Positions 35,026 to 43,105 of a stretch of 64,000 nt of DNA are shown piece after piece. Source of the stretch: Fibrobacter succinogenes (GTDB lineage: Bacteria; Fibrobacterota; Fibrobacteria; Fibrobacterales; Fibrobacteraceae); the NCBI GenBank assembly GCA_902800815.1, contig CADCGB010000002.1, forward strand, positions 124,001-188,000. Reading direction: 5' to 3'. Below the pieces are notes generated by a model that was not told where the DNA came from, searched no databases, and saw only the letters and a program-made list of their open reading frames with translations. Position numbers and translations under genes: made by a program. Every line of letters begins with the position of its first letter. Position 1 is the stretch's first letter.

Positions 35026-36666
35026 ATGACGATGCGTAAACTACTTATATCATTCCTGCTTTTGACCGCAGCGGTCTATGCGGCAGATTTCGAGCGCTCC
35101 AATTGGCGCGCCCAGATGTACCTGCAGGCAGAACCTGCCTTTATCCACTTTGAATCCGAAGAACCGCAATTGCTGAAAGAGCCTATCGACAAGGAACTCC
35201 TCACCGTCCCCGTGAGCGTCGGTTTCCTGTTCAACCCGTTCTTTACGCCCCTCTTCAAGGCCGATATTCCGTTTACCTTCTGGCTCGGTGCCGAGGTCAA
35301 CTCCATACAGTTCCGTGAAATTGCAAACGACCCCCAATATTATGGTGTCAATGACAAGGGCAAGAAGAACACGGAAGAAGATCTTTCCGAAAACGGCGAA
35401 GGCCGCACGCTCTCCTTCCGCGCATACGCCCCGTCCGTAGTCGGCGGTTTTGCCTTTAACCTTGGCGGTGACTTTGACCTGCGCGTGCTCGGCGGTTACG
35501 GCTTCCACTTCTTTACCTTCGTGGACAACTACTCCACCAGCACCAAGGACCACACCGAGATGCTCCCGACGGCGTTCGTTTCTGGCGCCCTCGAATACCG
35601 CATTACCGAGATTTTCCAGGACGTGGACATGAAGATCGGCATCAACGTGCGCAAGGAATTCCTGCCGTACGAAGACATGATGGCGACCTACCCCTACAAG
35701 TACGACAAGGAAAACCCGACCCCCTCCTCCGGTTACTCGGGCATCAACTTTGCGAAAGTATCCTACAAGTGGCCCGTACGCGTAGGCCTCGAACTCTCGT
35801 TCGACTTCGGGCGTGAAAGCCGCCGTGACCGCAGCATGCGCTTTACCCTGCGCGACCGCGACCAGGTGTTGCGCGACAACAGCGAGGTCAAGGACACCCT
35901 GAGCGACTGGGACTGCATGGCCATCGAGCGTGACTACCGGTTCTTCCTCGACGAGAACGGCGAACTGCCCGACATGAGCGACGCCTACACCAAGACCCAG
36001 TTCTCCGACGTGCTGGAAAGCTTCCTCGCCTTCTGCCACCCGGCAGACCTCGCCACGAAGGAAAAGCTCTACGCAAGCCTCGACAGCGGCAAGATTGAAC
36101 TGAAGGAATACCAGGTACGCCAGGAAGATTCCCGCTTTGACCAGGTCATGGCGAGCAACGACCCCGAGATGCTCGAGATGTTCCTGCAGTACTACCCCGA
36201 CTCCCCGCGCCGCGGCGAAGTTGAAGCCAAGATCCGCACTCTCAGCGAATACCACAAGTTCCGCGAGATCCAGGCACAGAACACCTTCAAGGCTTACCTC
36301 TCTTACCTGAACGACAACCCCAACGGGGCATTCAGGGACGAGGCCGAAGCAGGCATCTTTGAGCTGGTGAAAAACAGCAACCGCCTGAAGGACTACGAAA
36401 TCTACCTCAAGCGCTTCCCGAACGGCAAGTACGTCGAAGAGGCGAAGGCCGCCCTCAAGGCAGCCAACGGGAGCGCACCTTCCGTCATGGAATACCAGGC
36501 TCCGGAATACGTCGAACCGCCTGCACCGGAACCGGCGGTCGAGGAACCCGAAGAGGAAGAAGAAGAGGAAGAAGAGGTCAAGCCGGCTCCGAAGAGCAAG
36601 AAGGCTAAGGCCAAGGCCAAGAAGGCCGCAAGCAAGAAGAAAGCCAAGTCCAAGAAGAGAAGATAG
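35026..36666 (+). CDS. Outer-membrane barrel / TPR protein with Glu- and Lys-rich tail
   Basis: 546 residues with signal peptide. Residues about 25-280 are strands of aromatic and polar residues (YLQAEPAFIHFESEEPQL, VSVGFLFNPFF, GGFAFNLGGDFDLRVLGGYG, VGLELSFDFG) suggesting an outer-membrane barrel. About 285-390 is acidic and helical. Residues about 385-480 contain TPR-like units (FLQYYPDSPRRGEVEAKIRT, YLKRFPNGKYVEEAKAALKA). The tail is Pro/Glu-rich, then Lys/Ala-rich and ends RR. The basic tail could contact peptidoglycan or polyanions (inference). ATG 35026 or 35032; an upstream TTG is rejected. Three bases before the DedA gene. Confidence 0.65.
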   Translation: MTMRKLLISFLLLTAAVYAADFERSNWRAQMYLQAEPAFIHFESEEPQLLKEPIDKELLTVPVSVGFLFNPFFTPLFKADIPFTFWLGAEVNSIQFREIANDPQYYGVNDKGKKNTEEDLSENGEGRTLSFRAYAPSVVGGFAFNLGGDFDLRVLGGYGFHFFTFVDNYSTSTKDHTEMLPTAFVSGALEYRITEIFQDVDMKIGINVRKEFLPYEDMMATYPYKYDKENPTPSSGYSGINFAKVSYKWPVRVGLELSFDFGRESRRDRSMRFTLRDRDQVLRDNSEVKDTLSDWDCMAIERDYRFFLDENGELPDMSDAYTKTQFSDVLESFLAFCHPADLATKEKLYASLDSGKIELKEYQVRQEDSRFDQVMASNDPEMLEMFLQYYPDSPRRGEVEAKIRTLSEYHKFREIQAQNTFKAYLSYLNDNPNGAFRDEAEAGIFELVKNSNRLKDYEIYLKRFPNGKYVEEAKAALKAANGSAPSVMEYQAPEYVEPPAPEPAVEEPEEEEEEEEEVKPAPKSKKAKAKAKKAASKKKAKSKKRR

Positions 36667-36669
36667 GCC

Positions 36670-37422
36670 TTGAAAAAAATCGCCCTACTAGCACTCCTTG
36701 TCGCAGGCATGAGCCTCGCGGCATTTGCGCAAGTTGATTCTACCGTATCGCCCGCCCAGGTTGAAGCCGTTGCAGAAGCGACCGCCGACAGCGCCCCGAA
36801 GACCGGCATCTACGACCAGGTCATCGACTGGTACAACGAGAACCTGAACTACGGGACCATCGCACTGCTCATGGCGGTCGAGAGCTCGTTCATCCCCTTC
36901 CCGTCCGAACTGGTGGTGCCACCCGCCGCATACAAGGCGATGCAACCCGAGTCGGGCCTGAACATCATCTTCATCGTGATCTTCGCTACCATCGGGGCAC
37001 TCGTGGGAGCGTTCATCAACTACTTCCTCGCAAAACTCCTCGGACGCCCGATTGTGTACAAATTCGCAGACAGCCGTCTGGGGCACTTTTTGTTGCTCGA
37101 TTCGGGCAAGGTGACAAACGCCGAGAGATTCTTCCTCGAGCACGGCGCAATCTCTACGCTCGTCGGCAGGCTCATCCCGGCAATCCGCCAGCTGATTTCT
37201 ATCCCGGCGGGGCTTTCCAAGATGAAGCTCTGGGCATTCGCGCTCTACACCGCCATCGGCGCCACCTTCTGGAATATTATCCTCGCCATTCTCGGGTACA
37301 TCGCCCACGGTCAGAAGGATATGATCCAGCAGTACAGCCACGAACTTTCCATCGGGCTTGTGGGGCTCGGCGTATTGTTTATCGGCTACATGACCTGGTG
37401 TGCGTTAAAGCCGAAGAAGTAA
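36670..37422 (+). CDS. DedA-family (SNARE-associated) membrane protein with N-terminal signal-like extension
   Basis: 250 residues. The DedA core (about 60-250) has FPSELVVPPAAY, GALVGAFINYFLAKLLGRP, FFLEHGAISTLVGRLIPAIRQLISIPAGLS with the family Arg/Pro motif, and several membrane helices. DedA proteins act in membrane energetics and as undecaprenyl-phosphate or phospholipid transporters. Unusually, the N-terminus looks like a cleavable signal peptide (MKKIALLALLVAGMSLAAFA) followed by a 25-residue Asp/Ala linker. The start is TTG at 36670, three bases after the barrel gene. Last gene of the cluster; it abuts the MORN-2 gene tail to tail. Confidence 0.85.
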   Translation: MKKIALLALLVAGMSLAAFAQVDSTVSPAQVEAVAEATADSAPKTGIYDQVIDWYNENLNYGTIALLMAVESSFIPFPSELVVPPAAYKAMQPESGLNIIFIVIFATIGALVGAFINYFLAKLLGRPIVYKFADSRLGHFLLLDSGKVTNAERFFLEHGAISTLVGRLIPAIRQLISIPAGLSKMKLWAFALYTAIGATFWNIILAILGYIAHGQKDMIQQYSHELSIGLVGLGVLFIGYMTWCALKPKK

Positions 37423-38073
37423 CTAGAAGTCGCAGTTCTTGACGCAGCGATTCTTCTCGAAAATCGCCTCGAACGTTTTCACGCCCTTGGTAAACCTGCG
37501 GTACGGTCCGTTGCGGAGCCCGTGCTCGAAAGTCATCTCTTCCTTGAGGGCACCGAGTTCATCGTATATCTTTGCGACACCGTGAATCTGGCCCTGCACG
37601 TAGGGCAGTTCGCGCACGACAAGCCCGCGTTCGCCCCACACTTCGCTCACACCATCGAGAACGCCCGCCTTGTAAACCTCGCGGGATTTCTTGATTCCGT
37701 TCTCGTAGAATTCCATGCTGGCTCCGTCCTCGATTCCATCCTTGTACCCGATGGTCTGCCAGACCTTGCCACTTTCGTAATAACTCTTGAACATGCCATC
37801 GAGCTTGCCGTTCTTGTACGGAGCCTCGACAGCCACGTTCCCATTGGGGTGGTACGTGTAGGCGATTCCCTCGCGGATATCCGTCCCCTTCTGCACCGTG
37901 TACAGGCGAGCGAGCGTCCCGTCGTCAAGCGTAGTGCGGATGGTATCGAGTTCTACACCGCTCTGTTGAGCAGTCTTCTTGGGCGCCGCCTTTTTAGGAG
38001 CGGCCTTTGAAGGTGCTGCGAGGGCGTTGATAAAACCGCAACACAGGAGTATCACGAAAAATTCTTTTTTCAT
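37423..38073 (-). CDS. Secreted MORN-2 repeat protein (YwqK-like)
   Basis: 216 residues with signal peptide and a Lys/Ala/Pro linker (about 22-40). Four or more MORN-2 type repeats: EGIAYTYHPNGNVAVEAPYK, DGMFKSYYESGKVWQTIGYK, DGASMEFYENGIKKSREVYK, HGVAKIYDELGALKEEMTFE. Such repeats occur in bacterial surface and toxin-immunity proteins; no partner is evident here. ATG at 38071-38073 lies six bases after TACATTTA (38080-38087, minus strand), with no ribosome binding site. Two Cys close to the C-terminus (RCVKNCDF). Confidence 0.75.
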   Translation of the reverse strand: MKKEFFVILLCCGFINALAAPSKAAPKKAAPKKTAQQSGVELDTIRTTLDDGTLARLYTVQKGTDIREGIAYTYHPNGNVAVEAPYKNGKLDGMFKSYYESGKVWQTIGYKDGIEDGASMEFYENGIKKSREVYKAGVLDGVSEVWGERGLVVRELPYVQGQIHGVAKIYDELGALKEEMTFEHGLRNGPYRRFTKGVKTFEAIFEKNRCVKNCDF

Positions 38074-38124
38074 CACGTATAAATGTAGTTTTATAGACGA
38101 GAATTATGTATTTTGCAGTTGCAT

Positions 38125-39630
38125 ATGCGTATTACATTTTTGAATCCTCCGTTCCATCCGATGTTCAGTCGCGAGTCGCGCAGCCCCTGCGTGACCAAAT
38201 CGAGTACACTTTACTGGCCCATGTTCCTCAGCTATGCCGCAGGTACAGTCGAAGCCGATGGCAACGAGATTCAACTCATCGACAGTCCCGCTATGGAGCT
38301 GGACTTGCCGCAGACGCTCGAGGGCATCAAGAAGTTTGACCCGGCACTGGTAGTCTGCAGCACGAGTACGCCGAGCATCTTGAACGACCTCAAAGTGGTG
38401 CACGCCATCAAGGACTCCCTTCCAAACACGAAGGTTGCCATCATGGGAACGCACGCCACAGCCGAGCCGCTGGAATCCATGGAGATGGAACCCTCCCTCG
38501 ATTTCGTGATTATCGGCGAGGCGGACTACACCGCGAGGAACCTCGTGCGTTACCTGCGCGGCGACATCAAGGAAATTTCTAGTATCGCCGGCCTCGCCTT
38601 CCGCAAGGCGGACGGCAGCACCGACTTCCAGCCCGAAGGCCCGAAGATCGAGAACCTCGACGAACTCCCGTGGGTCTCGAAGGTCTACCGCAAGCACCTC
38701 TACAGCTGCTACAAGAAGTATTTCTATGGTGCGAACCTCAACCCGCTGATCGTTATCTTGAGCGGACGCGGTTGCCCGAACCGCTGCAGCTACTGCGTGA
38801 TTCCGCAGACGCTCAACGGCCACAAGTTCCGCCGCCGCACGCCGAAGGACGTGGTGGACGAACTGCAGTACATCAAGGACAATTTCGAGGACCTGGGCGA
38901 AGTCTTCTTCGAAGACGACACGTTTACCGCAAGCCACGAACATGTCCGCGAAATCTGCAACCTGATTCTGGAACGTGGCCTCAAGATTACGTGGAGTTGC
39001 AACGCCCGCGCCGATGTTCCCCTCGACCTGCTCAAACTTATGAAGAAGGCCGGAGGTCGTGAAATGTGCGTAGGTTTTGAAAGTGCTAGCCCCGTGGTAC
39101 TCGAGAACATCCACAAGGGCGTGAAGAACACCGACAAAGCCATCGAGTTCACGAAGAATGCCCGCAAGGCAGGCCTGCTGGTGCACGGCTGCTTCATGGT
39201 GGGTAACCCCGGCGACACTCCGGAAACGCTCCGCATGACGCTCGACTACGCCAAGAAGTTGAACCCCAACACCGCGCAGTTCTACCCCATCATGGCGTAC
39301 CCCGGTACCGAGGCGTACAAGGAAGCCTTGGAAAGCGGCGCATTACAGACAAAGGATTATAACCAGTGGCTTGACAAAGACGGGTTCCACCGCACCACCA
39401 TCCAGCGCGGCGAACTCACCAGCCAGGCTCTCGTGGACTTCTGCGACAAGGCCCGCCGTGAATTCTACCTGCGCCCGAGCTACATATTCCGCCAGGGAAT
39501 CATGGCCATCAAGAACCCTCGCGAACGCTACCGCGTATTCCGCGGTTTCGGCACGCTCGTGAAGCACCTGTTCCGCAAGCACGGGCAGCTCGCCCCTGTG
39601 GCGCGCCAGGCCCCGACTATAAAGCAATAG
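38125..39630 (+). CDS. B12-binding-domain radical SAM protein
   Basis: 501 residues. The N-terminal cobalamin-binding-like domain (about 1-150, RITFLNPPFHPMF, VAIMGTHATAEPLESMEMEP, VIIGEADYTARNLV) precedes a radical SAM domain with GRGCPNRCSYC (Cys-x3-Cys-x2-Cys binding 4Fe-4S). GREMCVGFESASPVVLENI and HGCFMVGNPGDTPETLRMTL are typical of the B12-radical SAM class, which includes methyltransferases and hopanoid or bacteriochlorophyll enzymes. Substrate unknown; no natural-product gene cluster is nearby. ATG 38125 gives a natural N-terminus; an upstream TTG is rejected. Divergent from the MORN-2 gene. Confidence 0.85.
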   Translation: MRITFLNPPFHPMFSRESRSPCVTKSSTLYWPMFLSYAAGTVEADGNEIQLIDSPAMELDLPQTLEGIKKFDPALVVCSTSTPSILNDLKVVHAIKDSLPNTKVAIMGTHATAEPLESMEMEPSLDFVIIGEADYTARNLVRYLRGDIKEISSIAGLAFRKADGSTDFQPEGPKIENLDELPWVSKVYRKHLYSCYKKYFYGANLNPLIVILSGRGCPNRCSYCVIPQTLNGHKFRRRTPKDVVDELQYIKDNFEDLGEVFFEDDTFTASHEHVREICNLILERGLKITWSCNARADVPLDLLKLMKKAGGREMCVGFESASPVVLENIHKGVKNTDKAIEFTKNARKAGLLVHGCFMVGNPGDTPETLRMTLDYAKKLNPNTAQFYPIMAYPGTEAYKEALESGALQTKDYNQWLDKDGFHRTTIQRGELTSQALVDFCDKARREFYLRPSYIFRQGIMAIKNPRERYRVFRGFGTLVKHLFRKHGQLAPVARQAPTIKQ

Positions 39631-39660
39631 CAAATCGGCAGGCAAACCACCCTTTTTAAA

Positions 39661-39685
39661 TCCCGGCCCCTGCGCCGGGATTTTT
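39661..39685 (+). terminator. Rho-independent terminator after the radical SAM gene
   Basis: TCCCGGC-CCCTGC-GCCGGGA, a seven-pair stem, followed by TTTTT. Confidence 0.9.
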
Positions 39686-39710
39686 GCTACATTGGCTGAC
39701 AGAGGTTAGC

Positions 39711-40436
39711 ATGATTCAAAAGGACGCAACAAAAGAAACTACGGACGCACTTTGGAACGAACTCACTGTCGATAAGAACCTGAAATATGGAGAAAATTCC
39801 ATTTTCTGGATCAAGGTCCTGTATGTCAACTCCGTCGCCATATTCGCCCTCTTGGCAATCGACTGTTTCCTATTCAAGGACAGTGTCGAGGGGGCGCCCC
39901 CGACAACCCTGGAAGACCTTTTCTACACAGTCTCCATTATATCAGTCATTGCCATGGTTTTTACAATTCCGATTCAGTGCTTCAAATTCGGTAAATGGGC
40001 TTACCACACCCTAAAATTCCAGAGGCTATTCACTGAAACCCGTTTTTCGCCCAAGGTCGCCGCCAGTCTTTGCAACCTGATATTCGCAAAAGACCTGTTG
40101 ATCCGTCAAAAGCAGGCCCTCGAGAGTTACAACCAGGAAGCGGTAATCAATCCCCAAAGCCGCTCCTGGAAAATCACTCTCATTATAAAGTTCCTTACCG
40201 CCGGATTCACCATCGCTTTTTGTGCCGTCATGGTTATTCTAGCGATTCTACAATTCTTTTTCGCCGCAATACTGCTCTTTGTATTGGCACTACTGTTTTG
40301 TGCCGTCTATCTCGCATGCAGTTTCAAAATCATGCGAGCCATCATGGAGAACGAGCGCAGGCTCCATTCCCTCCTGCTCGATGAACTGCTGAACCGCAAA
40401 GTCGACGAAATCCTCGCCCAGCGAGGAAACCAGTAA
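39711..40436 (+). CDS. Four-helix membrane protein of unknown function
   Basis: 241 residues with four predicted membrane segments: about 30-55 (VLYVNSVAIFALLAIDCFLF), about 70-95 (TVSIISVIAMVFTIPIQCF), and a close pair at about 155-205 (FLTAGFTIAFCAVMVILAIL, AAILLFVLALLFCAVYLACS). Between the pairs lies a cytosolic-looking charged stretch. GAGGT lies before ATG 39711, with TACATTGG at 39688-39695 as a possible -10. No known family was recognised. The base composition is slightly more AT-rich than its neighbours. Confidence 0.65.
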   Translation: MIQKDATKETTDALWNELTVDKNLKYGENSIFWIKVLYVNSVAIFALLAIDCFLFKDSVEGAPPTTLEDLFYTVSIISVIAMVFTIPIQCFKFGKWAYHTLKFQRLFTETRFSPKVAASLCNLIFAKDLLIRQKQALESYNQEAVINPQSRSWKITLIIKFLTAGFTIAFCAVMVILAILQFFFAAILLFVLALLFCAVYLACSFKIMRAIMENERRLHSLLLDELLNRKVDEILAQRGNQ

Positions 40437-40462
40437 GCATTTTTACTACTATTTATAATACT

Positions 40463-40819
40463 ATGAGTGAAAACTGCCTTTTCTGCAAAATCATCAAGGG
40501 TGAAATCCCTTCCAAGAAAATCTACGAAGACGACGACGTGTTCGCCTTCTACGACATCGCCCCGCAGGCCCCCGTGCACTTCCTGGTGGTGCCGAAGCGC
40601 CACATTTCCACAATCATGGACATGAAGCCCGAAGATTGCGAACTGGTGGGCAAGATGCTCTACCGTGCGCAGCTCATCGCGAAGGACCTCGGCCTCGAAG
40701 AGGGCGGCGCACGTTTCGTGTTCAACTGCAAGGCCGACGCCGGCCAGACCGTGTTCCACATCCACCTGCACGTGGTGGGCGGACAGGCGATGGGCTGGCC
40801 CCCGTTCCCGGCAAAATAG
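40463..40819 (+). CDS. HIT-family (HinT-like) nucleotide-binding protein
   Basis: 118 residues. NCLFCKIIKGEIPSKKIYED at the N-terminus, then HFLVVPKRHISTI and the histidine triad HIHLHVVGG (about 99-107). Length and motif match HinT/PKCI-type purine nucleoside phosphoramidases. The stop codon is immediately followed by the recO start, so the two are probably cotranslated. Confidence 0.93.
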   Translation: MSENCLFCKIIKGEIPSKKIYEDDDVFAFYDIAPQAPVHFLVVPKRHISTIMDMKPEDCELVGKMLYRAQLIAKDLGLEEGGARFVFNCKADAGQTVFHIHLHVVGGQAMGWPPFPAK

Positions 40820-41638
40820 TTGATTAAGTCCCACGCCATAGTCCTGCACCGTTACGCCTACAGCGACTCCAGCTGGATAGTGAAGGCGCTTACGGAGGAA
40901 TGCGGCATTGTCTCCTTCATCGTGAAGGGAGGCAAGCGCAAGGAGTCGCCCTTCAAGGGCGCTCTTGACCCGCTCGCACTGAGCGAGGTCGTTTTCCGGC
41001 AGAACCCGAATACCGAACTGCAGTTCGTGAAGGAGGCGACGCTCCTCGACTGGCACAAGGATATGCGCGAAGACCTCCTGAAGACGGCGAAAGCGCAGGT
41101 CATGACCGAAATCGTATTGCGGTACGCGCCTGCGGGAGTCCCGCTCGAAGGGGAATTCTCGCTGCTCGAAAACGCGCTCGCCGCACTTTCCTTACCAGCA
41201 AACAATGCTCCCGATATTAAACCACCCGCGGACAATGCGCCAGAATCTAAACCGTCTGAAAGTGTTTTTGCCGATATTAAACCGTCCGCAGACAACACAT
41301 CCAGTATTTTCGCCCGCTGGCTCCTCGACATCTGCGACCTGTGGGGCTATACGCTCGACATGCACACCTGCAGCCGCTGCGGTCACCCGATCGAGGGCGC
41401 TCCGGCAGATTTCCACCCCGAAACGGGCGCTTTTGTTTGCAACAGTTGTCTCGGAGTCGAATCACCCCGCGCCAGGAAGGAAACTCTCGACGGTTTTTAT
41501 GCGCTACGCACCGGCAATGGCGATATCGCGCACCCGGAATTCACCGAGAATGCCCTCCTCGCCTACCTTAGGAACCACATCGGGTTCCTGCGCGAAATAA
41601 ACTCGCTCAAGTTCCTGAACGAAGCCAGGAAATTATAA
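40820..41638 (+). CDS. recO: DNA repair protein RecO with internal decapeptide repeats
   Basis: 272 residues. RecO mediates RecA loading in the RecFOR pathway. The N-terminal OB domain (about 1-80, KSHAIVLHRYAYSDSSWIVK, SFIVKGGKRKESPFKGALDP) and the C-terminal domain with zinc-binding cysteines (CSRCGHPIEG and CNSC) are intact. Three in-frame 30-base units (41213-41302, residues 132-161: DIKPPADNAP, ESKPSESVFA, DIKPSADNTS) interrupt the helical domain. The start is TTG directly after the HIT stop. Confidence 0.9.
   Translation: MIKSHAIVLHRYAYSDSSWIVKALTEECGIVSFIVKGGKRKESPFKGALDPLALSEVVFRQNPNTELQFVKEATLLDWHKDMREDLLKTAKAQVMTEIVLRYAPAGVPLEGEFSLLENALAALSLPANNAPDIKPPADNAPESKPSESVFADIKPSADNTSSIFARWLLDICDLWGYTLDMHTCSRCGHPIEGAPADFHPETGAFVCNSCLGVESPRARKETLDGFYALRTGNGDIAHPEFTENALLAYLRNHIGFLREINSLKFLNEARKL
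41213..41302 (+). repeat. Three tandem 30-base units inside recO
   Basis: Units at 41213-41242, 41243-41272 and 41273-41302. All share the TAAACC core at the same place; units 1 and 3 both start GATATTAAACC. They encode ten-residue Pro/Asp/Ser-rich units. Confidence 0.85.
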
Positions 41639-41700
41639 TACCAACTCCGGTATAAAATTCTAGATTTGCAGTGCTGACAAGTAGCGAAAGGAGAATAGGA

Positions 41701-42447
41701 ATGCTTACTCCAGAAGAAATCAAGGCTAAAAAATCCAAGGGCGAGATGATTTCGATGATTACCGCCTACGATTTTGCCTTCGCACGCATAGCAGAGGCCG
41801 CCGGAATCGACCAGATTCTCGTAGGCGACAGTCTCGCAAACACCATGCTCGGCTACAAGAGCACCCGCGAAATCGGCATGACCGAGATGCTTATCTTCGC
41901 TGCCGCCGTCTGCCGCGGCGCCCCGAACACGCACGTGATTGGCGACATGCCCTACCTGAGCGACACGGACCCGCAAACCGCCTACGACAACGCTCGCCGC
42001 TTTTTGGACGTGGGTTGCGCCAGCATCAAGCTCGAAGGCACGCCCGAAGGCGTCATCGAATACCTCCGCAGCAAGGATATCCCCGTCTGCGCACACCTCG
42101 GGCTGCTCCCGCAGACCGCAGCGGACTTCAAGCAGAAGGGCAGAACCGAAGAAGAAGCCCGCGCCATCGAAGCCGCGGCAAAATTCGTGGATAACCTCGG
42201 TTGTTTCGAGATGGTGCTGGAGCACATTCCCGAAGAACTCGGCGAGAAGATCACGAAAGAAGTTAGCGCACCGACAATCGGCATCGGCGGTGGAAAATTT
42301 ACCGACGGACATGTGCTCGTGATGCACGATGCACTCGGAATGCACCCCGGAAAGATACCTCCGTTCGCAAAAAAGTTCGTCGACATGTACTCTCTCGGTG
42401 TCGAAGGTGTAAAAAAATACATCGAGAGCGTGAATGCGAGAGCATAA
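41701..42447 (+). CDS. panB: 3-methyl-2-oxobutanoate hydroxymethyltransferase
   Basis: Adds a hydroxymethyl group from methylene-THF to 2-oxoisovalerate in pantothenate synthesis. 248 residues: MITAYDFAFARIAEAAG, LVGDSLANTMLGY (with metal-site Asp), ADTDPQ-like YLSDTDPQTAYDNARRF, CAHLGLLPQTA and IGIGGGKFTDGHVLVMHDAL are the expected PanB motifs. GGAGAATAGG precedes ATG 41701; TAGATTTG at 41661-41668 is a candidate -10 element. No other pan genes are adjacent. Confidence 0.96.
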   Translation: MLTPEEIKAKKSKGEMISMITAYDFAFARIAEAAGIDQILVGDSLANTMLGYKSTREIGMTEMLIFAAAVCRGAPNTHVIGDMPYLSDTDPQTAYDNARRFLDVGCASIKLEGTPEGVIEYLRSKDIPVCAHLGLLPQTAADFKQKGRTEEEARAIEAAAKFVDNLGCFEMVLEHIPEELGEKITKEVSAPTIGIGGGKFTDGHVLVMHDALGMHPGKIPPFAKKFVDMYSLGVEGVKKYIESVNARA

Positions 42448-42516
42448 ACACCTTCCGAAAGAACAAATCAGTAAATTTTTCATTCTAATTTATTGAGTAT
42501 CACCAAGTTACAATTA

Positions 42517-42540
42517 AAATCCGGCATACGTCGGATTTTT
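42517..42540 (+). terminator. Rho-independent terminator after panB
   Basis: AAATCCG-GCATACGT-CGGATTT, a seven-pair stem ending in a T run. Confidence 0.85.
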
Positions 42541-42678
42541 TGCTTAATCGGCTGCAACCCGCGTAATTACTGGGCTAGACGCAAATTACATACAAAGTAA
42601 TTTTCACTCCCTATAAGACAACTTTTCCATCTTGTCAATATCTTTTTGAAAAAAAATGAAAAAAATTTTAAAAAGGTG

Positions 42679-42709
42679 TTGACTTTTTGTGAAAATAAAG
42701 TTATTTTAA
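42679..42709 (+). promoter_or_regulatory. Promoter of the histone-like gene
   Basis: TTGACT and TATTTTAA separated by 17 bases, in a very AT-rich surrounding typical of a strong promoter. Confidence 0.6.
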
Positions 42710-42749
42710 TGTCATCAAAACAATTAACCCTCAAAAAAGGAAGAATACA

Positions 42750-42998
42750 ATGGCTACTACAAAGAAAACTGTTGCTAAGAAGGCTCCGGCCAAGAAGGCT
42801 GCTCCGGCTAAGAAGGCTGTTGCCAAGAAGGCTCCGGCTAAGAAGGCTGCTGCTAAGAAGGCTCCGGCCAAGAAGGCTGCTCCGGCTAAGAAGGCTGCTG
42901 CCAAGAAGGCTCCGGCCAAGAAGGCTGTTGCCAAGAAGGCTCCGGCTAAGAAGGTCGCTGCCAAGAAGGCTCCGGCTAAGAAGGCCGCCAAGAAGTAA
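42750..42998 (+). CDS. Histone H1-like Lys/Ala/Pro-rich DNA-binding protein
   Basis: 82 residues consisting almost wholly of KKAPAKKA / KKAAAKKA-type units, with no acidic or aromatic residue. This matches bacterial histone H1-like C-terminal-domain proteins that bind and condense DNA. AAAAAAGGAAG precedes ATG 42750 and a near-consensus promoter lies 40 bases upstream, implying high expression. The gene itself is a tandem DNA repeat (AAGAAGGCTCCGGC and AAGAAGGCTGCTGC units), so copy number may vary between strains. Confidence 0.85.
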   Translation: MATTKKTVAKKAPAKKAAPAKKAVAKKAPAKKAAAKKAPAKKAAPAKKAAAKKAPAKKAVAKKAPAKKVAAKKAPAKKAAKK

Positions 42999-43028
42999 TT
43001 TTTATTCTTCTTTAAAGCTCTCTTTTGG

Positions 43029-43054
43029 AAAGGTCCCGCTCTGCGGGCCCTTTT
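43029..43054 (+). terminator. Rho-independent terminator after the histone-like gene
   Basis: GGTCCCGC-TCT-GCGGGCCC with one mismatch, followed by TTTT. Confidence 0.85.
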
Positions 43055-43105
43055 CATTTTTATAAACTTTCGCCGACTCCCTTGCTAATTTCTATCTTTA
43101 AAAAC

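Larger units (their letters stand above)
42448..42749. other. 302-base intergenic region between panB and the histone-like gene
   Basis: Holds the panB terminator (AAATCCG ... CGGATTT then T run, 42517-42540), then about 140 bases of AT-rich sequence without a gene. At its end lies a strong-looking promoter, TTGACT (42679-42684)-N17-TATTTTAA (42702-42709), and the binding site AAAAAAGGAAG for the downstream gene. Confidence 0.7.

Noticed and set aside
42750-42998. Possible repeat array such as CRISPR
   Set aside because: The repeats are codon-level units of a single reading frame with no unique spacers.
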